A stretch of 64,000 nucleotides of DNA from Oscillospiraceae bacterium (GCA_017536625.1 JAFXGY010000017.1:43465-107464), one strand, 5' to 3'. Numbered from the stretch's first letter, positions 35,751 through 45,169 are shown. Notes: a model not told the origin generated them from the letters alone. Translations and numbers: made by a program.

Positions 35751-36941
35751 TTAAAGCATCTCTGCCGCTTTTTCAAGAATCACTTTTGCAAGTTCTTCCT
35801 TGCTGAGAAGTCCGGTTTCGTGCTCACCGGTTTTTGTTATGAGCACGGCGGCATTGGTATCCACCCCAAAGCCGGTGTTTTTGCTTGCTATGGAGTTTGC
35901 GACTATCATATCCGCGTTCTTTGAAAGCAGTTTTTTCCGGCTGTTTTCAAGCAGATTTTCCGTTTCCATAGAAAAACCGACAAGGACCTGGCCGGAAGGT
36001 TTTGTTCTTCCAAGCCCCGCAAGGATATCCTTCGTGCGTTTGAGCACGAGAGTGTTGTCTCCTTCGGATTTCTTTATTTTCTGAGCACAGTATTCCGCCG
36101 GAGTATAATCCGCAACTGCCGCCGCCATGATTATCATATCGGCGCAGGCTGCTCTTTCGGTAACGGCGTTATACATATCCTCCGCGGATTCGTTAAAAAC
36201 GGTGCTCACCCCATGGGGCGGTTTTATTTCTGTCTTTCCGCTGATAAGGGTAACTTCCGCGCCCATGGTTTTTGCCATTTTTGCAAGGGCATAGCCCATT
36301 TTTCCGCTGGAACGGTTGGTTATAAAGCGCACCGGATCAAGGCTTTCGCGGGTGGCACCGGCGGTTATGAGCACGCGTTTTCCTTTAAGCTGCTCATCGG
36401 CAAAAAGTGCTTCTTCCGCCGCGGAAATAAGTTCCGCCACATCCGCAAGTCTTCCGCTTCCGACTGCACCGCAGGCAAGCCTTCCGCTTTCGGATTCGAT
36501 AACTTCCCAGCCGTCCGCTTTAAGCTGAGCGATATTGCGCTGGGTTGCCGGATTTTCGAGCATTCCGGTGAACATTGCGGGAGCAATTATCTTTTTGCAG
36601 GAAGCAGCGAGCACGGTTGTGGAAACCATATCATCCGCAATGCCGTTTGCGATCTTCGCGATGATGTTTGCGGTTGCCGGCGCAACAAGAACCGCATCCG
36701 CGGTTCTTCCAAGGTTTACATGGGCAACCGGGTCGTTTCCTTTTCCGTCAAAAAGAGAGGTATAGACATGGTTTTTCGTAAGCGCTTCAAAAGTAAGCGG
36801 CGCAACGAATTCGGCGGCGTGTTCAGTCATAACAACGTTCACGTTGACGCCTTTTTTGGTAAAATATGAAGCGATTTCGCAGACTTTATAAGCCGCAATT
36901 CCGCCGGAAACCCCCAGAAGAAGATTCTTCTTTTCGGGCAT
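35751..36941 (-). CDS. coaBC: Bifunctional phosphopantothenoylcysteine decarboxylase / phosphopantothenate-cysteine ligase
   Basis: 396 aa. The flavoprotein CoaC half (about 1-175) begins LLGVSGGIAAYKVCE and keeps the NPATQRN region; the CTP-dependent CoaB half (about 180-396) has ITAGATRESLDPVRFITNRSSGKMG (split here at residues about 186-210). It performs two steps of coenzyme A synthesis. Last gene of the yicC-remA-gmk-rpoZ-coaBC operon. Confidence 0.95.
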   Translation of the reverse strand: MPEKKNLLLGVSGGIAAYKVCEIASYFTKKGVNVNVVMTEHAAEFVAPLTFEALTKNHVYTSLFDGKGNDPVAHVNLGRTADAVLVAPATANIIAKIANGIADDMVSTTVLAASCKKIIAPAMFTGMLENPATQRNIAQLKADGWEVIESESGRLACGAVGSGRLADVAELISAAEEALFADEQLKGKRVLITAGATRESLDPVRFITNRSSGKMGYALAKMAKTMGAEVTLISGKTEIKPPHGVSTVFNESAEDMYNAVTERAACADMIIMAAAVADYTPAEYCAQKIKKSEGDNTLVLKRTKDILAGLGRTKPSGQVLVGFSMETENLLENSRKKLLSKNADMIVANSIASKNTGFGVDTNAAVLITKTGEHETGLLSKEELAKVILEKAAEML

Positions 36942-36942
36942 A

Positions 36943-37149
36943 TCAGTCTTCCTCCACGTTTATCTTGTTTACGCGGTATTTATCGCCGATAAATTCGGCA
37001 ATGGCAAGTTTAAGGGGTTTTTCGGAAATGATTTCGTGATTTTCCTCAGCTTCTTCGCTGATCTGGCGCGCACGTTTTGCAATGGCAATAACGTTTGCAT
37101 AGGGGCTGTTAAGCTGGTTGAGATTATAAGTGTCGTTCGGGTTAAGCAA
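36943..37149 (-). CDS. rpoZ: RNA polymerase omega subunit
   Basis: 68 aa. The short omega core is visible (NSPYANVIAIAKRARQIS, then KPLKLAIAEF). It overlaps the end of gmk by 8 nt and precedes coaBC by 1 nt, the standard Firmicutes order. Confidence 0.9.
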   Translation of the reverse strand: MLNPNDTYNLNQLNSPYANVIAIAKRARQISEEAEENHEIISEKPLKLAIAEFIGDKYRVNKINVEED

Positions 37150-37774
37150 GGTTTTCTGCCTCCTCTAATATTTGTTTGATGATTTCCTGCATGGCGGCTT
37201 TTCCGCAGCGTTTGCAGTCAAGAATTTCTTCTATTTTAGTGGCGGCATTTTCCACCACATCATTGACTATGAAATAATCATAAAGTTCAGGAGCTTCGTG
37301 AAGTTCGGAATATGCCGTATGCAGACGGCGGCTGACGGATTCTTCCGTTTCGGTGTGTCTTCCGTTAAGGCGCTTTTTAAGCTCATCGATGCTCGGCGGA
37401 AGGATATAAACGAGCACCGCTTCGGGCATAAGGCGTTTTACGTTTCTTGCGCCCTGAATTTCGATATCGAGAACAACGTCCTTCCCCTGGGAAAGCTTCT
37501 TTTCAACTGCGCTTCTGGGGGTTCCGTAATAATTTCCGCTGAACTGGGCGTGCTCGAGCATTTCGCCGGTTTCGATGTCGTGCTCAAATTCTTCGATGCT
37601 TTTAAAAGTATAGTGCACTCCGTTAATTTCGCCCTGGCGCGGCTGGCGCGTTGTTGCGGAAACGGAAAAATAAAGATTGTCGTCCATATCAAAAAGCTTA
37701 TTGATGATGGTGCCTTTTCCGACCCCGGAAGGACCTGAAATTACGAGAAGAACTCCCCTTTTATTCATCTTCAC
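37142..37774 (-). CDS. gmk: Guanylate kinase
   Basis: 210 aa. P-loop GPSGVGKGT (about 14-22), GMP-binding [11 protein letters not shown] and the EFLEHA-like [16 protein letters not shown] segment are intact. Phosphorylates GMP to GDP. Overlaps remA by 14 nt at its start and rpoZ at its end. Confidence 0.96.
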   Translation of the reverse strand: MKMNKRGVLLVISGPSGVGKGTIINKLFDMDDNLYFSVSATTRQPRQGEINGVHYTFKSIEEFEHDIETGEMLEHAQFSGNYYGTPRSAVEKKLSQGKDVVLDIEIQGARNVKRLMPEAVLVYILPPSIDELKKRLNGRHTETEESVSRRLHTAYSELHEAPELYDYFIVNDVVENAATKIEEILDCKRCGKAAMQEIIKQILEEAENLA

Positions 37775-38009
37775 CCTCCAATGTCATTCTTGCGCCGACT
37801 GTTTCCGGCTGGATTCCAGAAAGTATAACATGACCGGAATCCATTACAAGAACGGTTTTTGTTTTGCGCCCGAAGGAAGCATCGATAAGCGTGCCTTTTT
37901 CCCTTGCTTCGGTGATGATACGCTTGATCGGTGCGGAATCCGGCGCAACCATGGCGATAACGCGGTTTGCATTGATAAGATTGCCGAAACCGATATTTAC
38001 AAGTTTCAT
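37761..38009 (-). CDS. remA: RemA-like regulatory protein (DUF370)
   Basis: 82 aa, the normal length for this compact DNA-binding family ([26 protein letters not shown]). In Bacillus subtilis RemA activates matrix and osmoprotection genes. Position between yicC and gmk is conserved. Confidence 0.92.
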   Translation of the reverse strand: MKLVNIGFGNLINANRVIAMVAPDSAPIKRIITEAREKGTLIDASFGRKTKTVLVMDSGHVILSGIQPETVGARMTLEGEDE

Positions 38010-38024
38010 GCAAAAGCCTCCGTT

Positions 38025-38903
38025 TTATTCGATATTCTGAATCTGTTCGCGGATTTTTTCAATTTCGGATTTTACGTCAACGACAACCTGGGCAATTTCA
38101 ACGTCGGAACATTTGCTTCCGGTTGTATTGATTTCGCGGTTCACTTCCTGAATAAGGAAGTCGAGCTTTCTGCCAACGGGTTCATCAAGTTCAAGAATTT
38201 CGCGGAGCTGGCCGATATGGCTGCGAAGGCGGACTGTTTCTTCATCGACAGCGACCTTATCGCTGTAAATGGCAGCTTCCTGAATGATTCTTGCTTCGTC
38301 GATCTGTTTTCCTTCAAGAACTTCGAGCATTTTGTTATAAAGGCGCTCGCGGTATTCCTTAACGGTTTCGGGGCTGCGTTTTTCGATGAATCCGACTTTT
38401 TCTTCAATATATGCGGCTCTTCCGAGGACGTCCGCTTTCATTCTTTCGCCTTCGGTGCGGCGCATTTCAACAAATGCGGCTGCGGCTTTTTTTGCAACGG
38501 ATTCCACATCCGCCCAAAGGGCATCTTCATCGGTCTGCGCCTTCACAACGGTGAAAACATCCGGGAATTTTGCGATGGAAGAAAGAGAAAGGTCATCCGC
38601 AAGTTCAAATTCATCCTTCACGCTGCGGAGAGCTTCCACATAGCTTTTAACCACTTCTTTATTGATGGTGATTTCTTCGTTGGTGCCTTCAACGGTCTGG
38701 ATCATGACGCCGACGTCAACTTTTCCGCGGCTGATAATTCCGGAAAGAAGGCGTTTGAGTTTCTCTTCAAGGAATCCGCAGGAACGGGGAACCCTTGCGG
38801 AATATTCAAAATAGCGGTGGTTTACGGATTTGATTTCAACGCGGATATTTCTTCCGTTAAGGATTTCTTCCGCTGCGCCGTAACCGGTCATGCTTTTAAT
38901 CAT
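38025..38903 (-). CDS. yicC: YicC-family endoribonuclease-like protein
   Basis: 292 aa from the ATG at 38903 (MIKSMTGYG), 9 nt after GAGG; the ATG at 38918 overlaps that RBS. The family has an N-terminal YicC domain and a C-terminal DUF1732 domain (residues about 210-292, GRKLDFLIQEVNREINTTGSK). Escherichia coli YicC was linked to RNA decay. First gene of the remA-gmk-rpoZ-coaBC operon. Confidence 0.92.
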   Translation of the reverse strand: MIKSMTGYGAAEEILNGRNIRVEIKSVNHRYFEYSARVPRSCGFLEEKLKRLLSGIISRGKVDVGVMIQTVEGTNEEITINKEVVKSYVEALRSVKDEFELADDLSLSSIAKFPDVFTVVKAQTDEDALWADVESVAKKAAAAFVEMRRTEGERMKADVLGRAAYIEEKVGFIEKRSPETVKEYRERLYNKMLEVLEGKQIDEARIIQEAAIYSDKVAVDEETVRLRSHIGQLREILELDEPVGRKLDFLIQEVNREINTTGSKCSDVEIAQVVVDVKSEIEKIREQIQNIE

Positions 38904-38941
38904 TTTGCTTTTCCTCATCTTTTCAATGATTATGAAAATAC

Positions 38942-38992
38942 GGCGGGAGCAAGCCCCCGCCCCACTGTAATTCCTGGTATGGGAGGCTTTAT
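38942..38992. repeat. Short GC-rich palindrome upstream of yicC
   Basis: GGCGGGAGCAAGCCCCCGCC is almost identical to the hairpin after trxA at 58893-58912. It is followed by CCACTGTAATTCC and no coding sequence. Confidence 0.5.
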
Positions 38993-39013
38993 GCCTATAA
39001 TTTTCTAATATAT

Positions 39014-39041
39014 AATATTATACTTTAAAAGCAGGCTTGTC
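39014..39041 (-). promoter_or_regulatory. Possible promoter of the yicC operon
   Basis: On the minus strand TTGACA is followed 15 nt later by TATAAT. The spacer is short, so the call is tentative. Confidence 0.35.
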
Positions 39042-39094
39042 AAGAAAAAAGGATGCAAATTTTGGAATATCCGTTATTTTGAAAACGTTTTCTC

Positions 39095-39123
39095 TTGACT
39101 TTACCGCATTAAAGGAATATATT
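39095..39123 (+). promoter_or_regulatory. Promoter of glyS
   Basis: TTGACT (39095-39100), 17 nt, TATATT (39118-39123). The leader to the ATG is about 50 nt and contains no T-box. Confidence 0.7.
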
Positions 39124-39177
39124 TATATAATAAGGCAAAATTCTGTTTATCATTACTTTTTTGAGGAGTGTTACAAT

Positions 39178-40554
39178 ATGTTGGCAACCGAAAAAACTAT
39201 GGAAAAAATCGTCGCACTTTGCAAAGGCCGCGGCTTCGTTTACGCAGGCTCCGAAATTTACGGCGGTCTTTCCAACACCTGGGACTACGGCCCTCTTGGT
39301 GTTGAATTCAAAAACAACGTGAAACGCGCATGGTGGAAAGCCTTTGTTCAGGAAAGCCCCTATAACGTAGGTCTTGACGCCGCTATTCTTATGAACCCCC
39401 AGGTTTGGGTAGCTTCCGGTCATGTAGGCGGTTTCTCCGATCCTCTTATGGACTGCAAAGCTTGCAAAACCCGTCACAGAGCAGATAAACTCATCGAAGA
39501 CCAGACCGGCATTTCCCCCGAAGGCTGGGAATTCGGCAAAATGCGTGAATTCGTCGATGAAAAGAACGTTATTTGCCCCAACTGCGGCGCACATGACTTC
39601 ACCGATATCCGTTCCTTCAACCTTATGTTCAAAACTTTCCAGGGCGTAACCGAAGACGCAACCAGCCAGATCTATCTCCGCCCCGAAACCGCGCAGGGTA
39701 TTTTCGTAAACTTTGAAAACGTTCAGAGAACCACCAGAAAAAAACTCCCCTTCGGTATCGCACAGGTCGGTAAATCCTTCCGTAACGAAATCACCCCCGG
39801 TAACTTCACTTTCCGTACCCGTGAATTCGAACAGATGGAACTTGAATTCTTCTGCAAACCCGGCACCGATATGGAATGGTTCGCATACTGGAAAGATTAC
39901 TGCGAAAACTGGCTTCTCCGCCTTGGCATGAAGAAAGAAAATCTTCGCCGCCGCGACCACAGCCCGGAAGAACTTTGCTTCTATTCCAAAGGCACCACCG
40001 ACTTCGAATTCCTCTTCCCCTTCGGCTGGGGTGAACTTTGGGGCGTTGCGGACAGAACCGATTATGACCTTACCCAGCACAGCAACCATTCCGGCAAAAT
40101 CCAGGATTATTTTGACCCGGAAACCAACGAAAGATATATTCCTTATGTTGTTGAACCTTCCCTTGGCGCAGACCGCGTAACCCTTGCGTTCCTCTGCGAC
40201 GCTTATGACGAAGAAGTAGTCGGCGAAAAAGACGTTCGTACCGTTCTTCGCCTTCATCCCGCGCTTGCTCCTTTCAAAGCTGCTGTTCTTCCTCTTTCCA
40301 AAAAGCTTAATGAAGGCGCACTTAAAGTTCACGACGAACTTGCAAAACACTTCATGGTCGATTATGATGAATCCGGCTCCATCGGCAAACGTTACCGCCG
40401 CGAAGATGAAATCGGCACTCCTTTCTGCATCACCTATGACTTTGAATCCGAAGAGGACGGCTGCGTAACCGTTCGTGACCGCGATTCCATGGAACAGGTA
40501 AGAATGCCCATCAGCGAACTTGTTTCCTACATCGAAGATAAAATCGTATTCTGA
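39178..40554 (+). CDS. glyS: Glycyl-tRNA synthetase, single-subunit type
   Basis: 458 aa from the ATG at 39178, 10 nt after GAGGAG. Class II motifs include [13 protein letters not shown] (about 27-39), [19 protein letters not shown] (motif 2 region) and [10 protein letters not shown] (motif 3 region). It charges tRNA-Gly. This is the alpha2 type, not the GlyQ/GlyS alpha2beta2 type. Strongly biased codon use, as expected for a highly expressed gene. A strong terminator follows. Confidence 0.97.
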   Translation: MLATEKTMEKIVALCKGRGFVYAGSEIYGGLSNTWDYGPLGVEFKNNVKRAWWKAFVQESPYNVGLDAAILMNPQVWVASGHVGGFSDPLMDCKACKTRHRADKLIEDQTGISPEGWEFGKMREFVDEKNVICPNCGAHDFTDIRSFNLMFKTFQGVTEDATSQIYLRPETAQGIFVNFENVQRTTRKKLPFGIAQVGKSFRNEITPGNFTFRTREFEQMELEFFCKPGTDMEWFAYWKDYCENWLLRLGMKKENLRRRDHSPEELCFYSKGTTDFEFLFPFGWGELWGVADRTDYDLTQHSNHSGKIQDYFDPETNERYIPYVVEPSLGADRVTLAFLCDAYDEEVVGEKDVRTVLRLHPALAPFKAAVLPLSKKLNEGALKVHDELAKHFMVDYDESGSIGKRYRREDEIGTPFCITYDFESEEDGCVTVRDRDSMEQVRMPISELVSYIEDKIVF

Positions 40555-40571
40555 TTTTTGACCGAACCTTT

Positions 40572-40608
40572 AAAAGCCGGAAAAGCAAAAAGCTTTTCCG
40601 GCTTTTTT
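40572..40608 (+). terminator. Terminator after glyS
   Basis: AAAGCCGGAAAAGC pairs with GCTTTTCCGGCTTT around AAAAA, followed by TTTT. Confidence 0.93.
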
Positions 40609-40739
40609 ACAGCTTTGGCCCGGTTGCAACCGCCGGTTGACAAATTGAAAAGCCGGATTTATGGCTTGCCACCGTAAAAAGATGTATGCTTTCATCGAAG
40701 GGAAGAAAAACTTCCGAATAAAAAACCGAGGTGAAAACA

Positions 40740-41720
40740 ATGATACTTGCTGACAAAATAATTGAACTGAGAAAAAAAGCCGGATATTCCCAGGAAGAGC
40801 TTGCGGAAAAAATGGGCGTTTCCCGCCAGAGCGTTTCAAAATGGGAAGGCGCCCTTTCCATTCCTGATCTTGATAAGATTCTTCTTATGAGCGAAATCTT
40901 CGGTGTTTCCACCGATTACCTTCTTAAAGATGAACTTGGTGATGAGATTCCCGCGCCGAAAGAAGAAATAAGCGAAAGCCACTTCCGCAAAGTTTCTATG
41001 GAAGAAGCGAATGAGTTCATAAAAGTAAAAGACGAAACCGCACCGATGGTTGCCCTTGGGGTTGCTCTTTGCATACTTTCGCCAATCATCATGTTCATGC
41101 TTCTGGCTTTGCAGATTTCCGGAAGGATAGGCATAAACGAAAACGCTGCCGGAGGAATCGGTCTCATCGCTCTGGTGCTTCTTGTGGTGCCTGCGGTTGC
41201 GCTTTTCATCACAAGCGGTATGAAGACAGGCAAATTTGAATACCTTGAAAAAGAGCCCATAGAGCTTGCTTACGGCGTTGCGGGAATGGTTAAGGAACGC
41301 CAGAATAAGCTCCGGGATAAACATATTCGTGACTGTGTAACCGGCATCTGCCTTTGCATAATTGCGGCAATTCCGCTTTTCATCGGTGCTTTTTTTGAAA
41401 AAGCTGACGGAGAAACTTTAATCGGTCTTTGCCTTACCCTTGCAATAGTTGCCGCAGGTGTTTACATCCTTGTTCGCAGCGGAATTCCCTGGACCGCAAC
41501 AGAAAAACTTCTTCAGGAAGACGATTACACCGTTGAAAAGAAAATTATGGAAAAAAAGCTTGATCCCATTGCCACCATTTACTGGTGCGTAGTTACGGCG
41601 GTTTATCTCGGCTGGAGTTTTTACACTTTTGAATGGAACAGAACATGGATAATCTGGCCGGTTGCGGGCGTATTTTACGGCGTATTTTACGGCATTGCCA
41701 ATTATTTGGATAAAAAATAA
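40740..41720 (+). CDS. XRE-type HTH protein with a C-terminal membrane domain
   Basis: 326 aa from the ATG at 40740, 7 nt after GAGGTG. The N terminus is a Cro/CI helix-turn-helix (SQEELAEKMGVSRQSVSKWE, about 19-38), then a linker and five to six membrane helices (about 100-325). Such proteins are common in Clostridia, may tether DNA to the membrane and often sense envelope stress. No partner gene is adjacent. A TTGACA-17-TATGGC promoter may lie at about 40637-40665. Confidence 0.85.
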   Translation: MILADKIIELRKKAGYSQEELAEKMGVSRQSVSKWEGALSIPDLDKILLMSEIFGVSTDYLLKDELGDEIPAPKEEISESHFRKVSMEEANEFIKVKDETAPMVALGVALCILSPIIMFMLLALQISGRIGINENAAGGIGLIALVLLVVPAVALFITSGMKTGKFEYLEKEPIELAYGVAGMVKERQNKLRDKHIRDCVTGICLCIIAAIPLFIGAFFEKADGETLIGLCLTLAIVAAGVYILVRSGIPWTATEKLLQEDDYTVEKKIMEKKLDPIATIYWCVVTAVYLGWSFYTFEWNRTWIIWPVAGVFYGVFYGIANYLDKK

Positions 41721-41731
41721 ATCCGCAAATC

Positions 41732-41764
41732 AAAGCCCGCAAAAAGCGGGCTTTGTTCTTTTTT
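41732..41764 (+). terminator. Terminator after the XRE gene
   Basis: AAAGCCCGC pairs with GCGGGCTTT around AAAAA, followed by GTTCTTTTTT. Confidence 0.9.
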
Positions 41765-41766
41765 AA

Positions 41767-41895
41767 ACCTTCCCGGAGGGGAATGTGAATTTTTTGCCGA
41801 AGACAAAAAAGACAGATGAGGGATTAAATGGATTATTAAGAAACCCTTCCGTCATTTCCTTCGGAAATGCCACCTCCCCTTTCAGGAGAGGCGAT
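41767..41895. repeat. Palindromic intergenic repeat, copy R3
   Basis: Same block order as R1: CCTTCCCGGAGGGGAA, a GAATTTTTTG tract, AAAAAAGACAGATGAGGG, CCCTTCCGTCA, an ATTTCC/GGAAAT hairpin and CCTCCCCTTTCAGGAGAGG. Just outside its right end CAAACAATAATTTAC (41901-41915) resembles the terminal inverted repeat of R2 (13 of 15); no left partner is visible. Confidence 0.75.
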
Positions 41896-41933
41896 TAAAA
41901 CAAACAATAATTTACATTTTTCGTCTTTACTTC

Positions 41934-41962
41934 TTGATACTTAAAGCATTATGTGGTAGAAT
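41934..41962 (+). promoter_or_regulatory. Promoter of the GNAT gene
   Basis: TTGATA (41934-41939), 17 nt, TAGAAT (41957-41962). Confidence 0.65.
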
Positions 41963-41999
41963 GAATTGTATAATTTTTTCGCAAAAGGTGGTTTTGATT

Positions 42000-42416
42000 A
42001 TGTACGAAGTCAAAAAAATTCTTACTGAAAGCCCCGAATTCGAGCAGATCGAAAAAGAACTTTTCTTCAGAGGCGAAGAAACCGCGGATCTTATTGAAAC
42101 TTTTTGCCACAGCAAAGGTGTTTCCATATATGCAGCAATGGAAGGTGAATTCGTCACCGGCTTTTGCGTAACAAGCCCTTCCACTTCCGACGTTATGCAT
42201 CTTCTTTTCATCGGCGTTCACCGCGATTACCGCAAAACCGGAGTTGCCCATGCACTTCTTGATGCTTCCATCGCCGACCAGAAACCCAAGGCCGTTGTTG
42301 CGGAAGTTCCCCATTATACCCTTCCCTTCTTCACCAACTATGGTTTCTATGCCGTTGAGTTCGGCGAAGACCTTTACGGAAAAAACGTTTTCTATGCAAC
42401 TTACCGCGTAAGATAA
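42000..42416 (+). CDS. GNAT-family N-acetyltransferase
   Basis: 138 aa from the ATG at 42000, 8 nt after AAAAGGTGG. The acetyl-CoA binding region is in HRDYRKTGVAHALLDAS (about 80-96) and the C-terminal strand is VEFGEDLYGKNVFY. Substrate unknown. It is a single gene between a promoter and a terminator. Confidence 0.82.
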   Translation: MYEVKKILTESPEFEQIEKELFFRGEETADLIETFCHSKGVSIYAAMEGEFVTGFCVTSPSTSDVMHLLFIGVHRDYRKTGVAHALLDASIADQKPKAVVAEVPHYTLPFFTNYGFYAVEFGEDLYGKNVFYATYRVR

Positions 42417-42428
42417 CTTTAAAAAATC

Positions 42429-42456
42429 AAAGCTCCCGAAAAGGGAGCTTTTTTTA
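42429..42456 (+). terminator. Terminator after the GNAT gene
   Basis: AAAGCTCCC pairs with GGGAGCTTT around GAAAA, followed by TTTT. Confidence 0.9.
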
Positions 42457-42492
42457 TTTTGTCCCGATCCGCCATTTCCCCAAAGGAAGGCA

Positions 42493-42528
42493 AGAAAAAA
42501 AGCCGCCCATAAGAGCGGCTTTTTATTG
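42493..42528 (-). terminator. Terminator of the metNIQ operon
   Basis: On the minus strand AAAAAGCCGC pairs with GCGGCTTTTT around a TCTTATGG loop, ending in T-rich sequence. Confidence 0.85.
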
Positions 42529-42541
42529 ATTCAATTATTTA

Positions 42542-43342
42542 TCAGAAAACCGGAACAACGGAAACACCGTAGGTTTCTTCGATGAATGCACGAACTTCTT
42601 CGGAGCAAACAGCTTCTACGAGAGCAAGGGTCTTTTCGGTTGCTTCTTCGCCGTTTCTTACTGCGATGATGTTGCCGTAAATCTGTGCTGCTTCGGAATC
42701 TTTTGCTTCGGTTTCAAGAACGGTGCCGTCGATTCCTGCGCCGATTGCATAGTTGCCGTTGATTACTGCGAAGTCAACGTCAGCAAGGATGTTGGGGAGC
42801 TGTGCAGCTTCTGCGTCCATGATTTCAAGGTTTTTGGGGTTATCAACGATATCAAGAACGGTGATGTTGAAACCGTTGGAGTTATCAACAGTGATAAGGC
42901 CGAGATCCTGGAGAAGGTAGAGTGCGCGTGCTTCGTTGGAACCGTCGTTGGGAACAGCGATTACTGCGCCGTCTGCGATAGCATCGAGAGAAGCGGTTTT
43001 TCCGGGATAAATGCCGAGAGGTTCATAATGGATAACTGCAGCGGAAACGATATCGGTGCCTTTTTCTGCGTTATAGGTATCGAGATAAGGGGTGTGCTGG
43101 AAATAGTTTGCGTCGATTTCGCCTGCGGTAAGGGTTTCGTTAGGAAGAACGTAATCGGTGAATTCTACGATTTCAAGGTTCCAGCCGTCTGCTGCAAGAA
43201 CTTCTTTTGCTACTTCAAGGATTTCTGCATGAGGAGCGGGAGAAGCGCCGACTTTGATGGTTTTTTCATCGGATTCGCCGGAACAAGCGGTGAAGCTGAG
43301 AACGAGTACGAGTGCGAGTGCAAGAGCGATAAGTTTTTTCAT
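42542..43342 (-). CDS. metQ: Methionine ABC transporter substrate-binding lipoprotein
   Basis: 266 aa from the ATG at 43342, preceded by GGAGGAAAATACC. The signal peptide ends at the lipobox SFTAC (Cys at about 20), so it is a lipoprotein. NlpA/MetQ features include VGASPAPHAEIL at about 32-43 and YFQHTPYLD. It captures methionine outside the cell for MetNI. Last gene of metN-metI-metQ. Confidence 0.95.
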   Translation of the reverse strand: MKKLIALALALVLVLSFTACSGESDEKTIKVGASPAPHAEILEVAKEVLAADGWNLEIVEFTDYVLPNETLTAGEIDANYFQHTPYLDTYNAEKGTDIVSAAVIHYEPLGIYPGKTASLDAIADGAVIAVPNDGSNEARALYLLQDLGLITVDNSNGFNITVLDIVDNPKNLEIMDAEAAQLPNILADVDFAVINGNYAIGAGIDGTVLETEAKDSEAAQIYGNIIAVRNGEEATEKTLALVEAVCSEEVRAFIEETYGVSVVPVF

Positions 43343-43362
43343 GGTATTTTCCTCCAATGGAA

Positions 43363-44031
43363 TTATTTGTTTCTTTTATCTATTTTTTTCGCCGCAATTT
43401 CAAATCCCATCTGAATGAGCTGAACTATTACGACTATGAGAACAACTGTCACCCACATAACATCCGCCTGATAACGGTGGTGACCGTAACGGATGGCGAT
43501 ATCTCCGAGACCGCCTGCGCCGAAAGCACCGGCCATTGCGGAATATCCGATAAGGGTGATGGTTGTAATCGAGAAACCTCTGATAAGGCTGGGCACTGCT
43601 TCGGGAAGAAGCACTTTTTTGGCGATCTGCCAATTCGTCGCGCCCATGGTTTTTGCCGCTTCAACAACGCCGGGGTCAACTTCCTGCAACGCGGTTTCGA
43701 CCATTCTTGCAACGAATGGTGCCGCCGCTATGGTAAGCGGAACGATTGCCGCAACCGGACCGATTGCTTTGCCGACGATGAATCTTGTAAGCGGAATTAC
43801 CGCAACGATAAGAATTACAAAAGGAATTGAACGGCCGATGTTGATTACCGCGCCGAGAATTCCGTTAAGCGTTTTCTGGGGGCTGATGCCGTGGGCATCG
43901 GTAATTACCATTGTAACGCCAAGGGGAAGTCCGATAATATAAGCAAAGATAGTGGAAGCGAAGGTCATGAGCAAGGTTTCATAAGTTCCTTCAAGAAGCA
44001 TATCTTTGTATTGCATGAAGAATTCCATCAT
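43363..44031 (-). CDS. metI: Methionine ABC transporter permease
   Basis: 222 aa with five to six membrane helices and the coupling-loop motif EAAKTMGATNWQIAKKVLLPEA (residues about 130-151). Forms the channel with MetN. It overlaps metN by 4 nt and is followed by metQ. Confidence 0.95.
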   Translation of the reverse strand: MMEFFMQYKDMLLEGTYETLLMTFASTIFAYIIGLPLGVTMVITDAHGISPQKTLNGILGAVINIGRSIPFVILIVAVIPLTRFIVGKAIGPVAAIVPLTIAAAPFVARMVETALQEVDPGVVEAAKTMGATNWQIAKKVLLPEAVPSLIRGFSITTITLIGYSAMAGAFGAGGLGDIAIRYGHHRYQADVMWVTVVLIVVIVQLIQMGFEIAAKKIDKRNK

Positions 44032-44786
44032 TCGGCATCACCTCCTTCGGCGATGTTGGAGATTCCGAGAAGAAGTTCCGTCGCGTGATGCTTCGGATTT
44101 GAAAGGACTTCATCGGTGGCTCCCTGTTCAACAAGTTCGCCTTCATTTATTACAGCCACATGGCGGCAAATCGATTTTACAACGCCGATTTCATGGGTGA
44201 TGATGAAAACGGTTACTCCGAGCTTTTCGTTGATATCCTTGAGAAGTTTGAGGATCGCTTTGGTTGTAAGGGAATCCAGCGCGGAAGTGGGTTCGTCGCA
44301 AAGAAGAATGGAAGGATTGTTTGCAAGTGCTCTTGCAATGGCAACTCTCTGCATCTGTCCGCCGGAAAGCTGGCTCGGATATGCGTTTGCTTTGTCTTCA
44401 AGACCTACGAGGGCAAGAAGTTCTTCAACTTTTTTATTTATATCGGCTTTTTTCCATCCGCTAAGTTCGAGAGGAAAACCGACGTTATCGCGAACGGTTC
44501 TCTGCATAAGAAGGTGATATCCCTGGAAGATAACGCCTACTCTTTTGCGAAGTTCGATATTTTCTTTTCCGGAAAGTTCGGTGATGTTTTTTCCTTCGAT
44601 ATAGATTGCGCCGCTGGTGGGTTTTTCAAGCTGGGCAATGCAGCGAAGAAGTGTGGATTTACCGGCACCGCTCATGCCGATGACGCCGAAGATATCTCCA
44701 GCTTCAACGTGGGTGGAAACTCCACGAAGAGCATGGACCTCATTTGAAGTTTTAAAAATCTTCGACAGGTTTTCAATACGTATCAA
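44028..44786 (-). CDS. metN: Methionine ABC transporter ATP-binding protein, short form without NIL domain
   Basis: 252 aa with a TTG start 9 nt after AAGGAG. Walker A GMSGAGKST, signature [15 protein letters not shown] and Walker B LLCDEPTSALD are intact. Normal MetN has about 340 residues with a C-terminal ACT-like NIL domain that binds methionine and causes transinhibition; here the protein ends soon after the ATPase core. Control probably rests on the Met T-box in its leader. Confidence 0.93.
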   Translation of the reverse strand: MIRIENLSKIFKTSNEVHALRGVSTHVEAGDIFGVIGMSGAGKSTLLRCIAQLEKPTSGAIYIEGKNITELSGKENIELRKRVGVIFQGYHLLMQRTVRDNVGFPLELSGWKKADINKKVEELLALVGLEDKANAYPSQLSGGQMQRVAIARALANNPSILLCDEPTSALDSLTTKAILKLLKDINEKLGVTVFIITHEIGVVKSICRHVAVINEGELVEQGATDEVLSNPKHHATELLLGISNIAEGGDAE

Positions 44787-44823
44787 GTCTTATCTTCTCC
44801 TTGTTTTCATGCTTTTGGGATAT

Positions 44824-45108
44824 AAAAAAGCTCCCGTCCTTACAAAAGGACGGGAGCATAAAACTCTCGTGTTACCACCTTTTTTCGTCATAACATCACT
44901 GTTATAACCTCATCGGGTACTTCCATACCCTATCGCTTTAACGGGCGAACCCCGTCGCAGCCTTACCGGAAAAACCGGCTCGGTGCGCAACTCCAAGGCC
45001 ATCTTCAGCGCTATCAGTTCGTTTCCCTTTCAGCAAACGGGAAATCTCTGTGGCCGCATCCTGCGCTTACTCTTCTTTTCACAGTCTTTGGTGATATTTG
45101 AACTAATG
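44824..45108 (-). ncRNA. T-box riboswitch, methionine specifier, controlling metNIQ
   Basis: The minus-strand leader contains a stem I region with AAGAAGAGTA and GCTGAAAGGG elements, a specifier ATG at 45002-45000 in the context GAAGATGGCCTTGGAG, the T-box sequence AAGGTGGTAACACG (about 44868-44881) and a terminator hairpin GCTCCCGTCC/GGACGGGAGC with T6 (44824-44856). Uncharged tRNA-Met would pair at both sites and stop termination, switching on methionine uptake. Confidence 0.92.
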
Positions 45109-45113
45109 AATGC

Positions 45114-45142
45114 ATTATATACCCCTTTTCGAAGAAAGTCAA
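45114..45142 (-). promoter_or_regulatory. Promoter of the metNIQ T-box leader
   Basis: On the minus strand TTGACT (45137-45142), 17 nt, TATAAT (45114-45119). Confidence 0.85.
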
Positions 45143-45169
45143 CACTTTTTGCAAAATATTTTCATCGCT

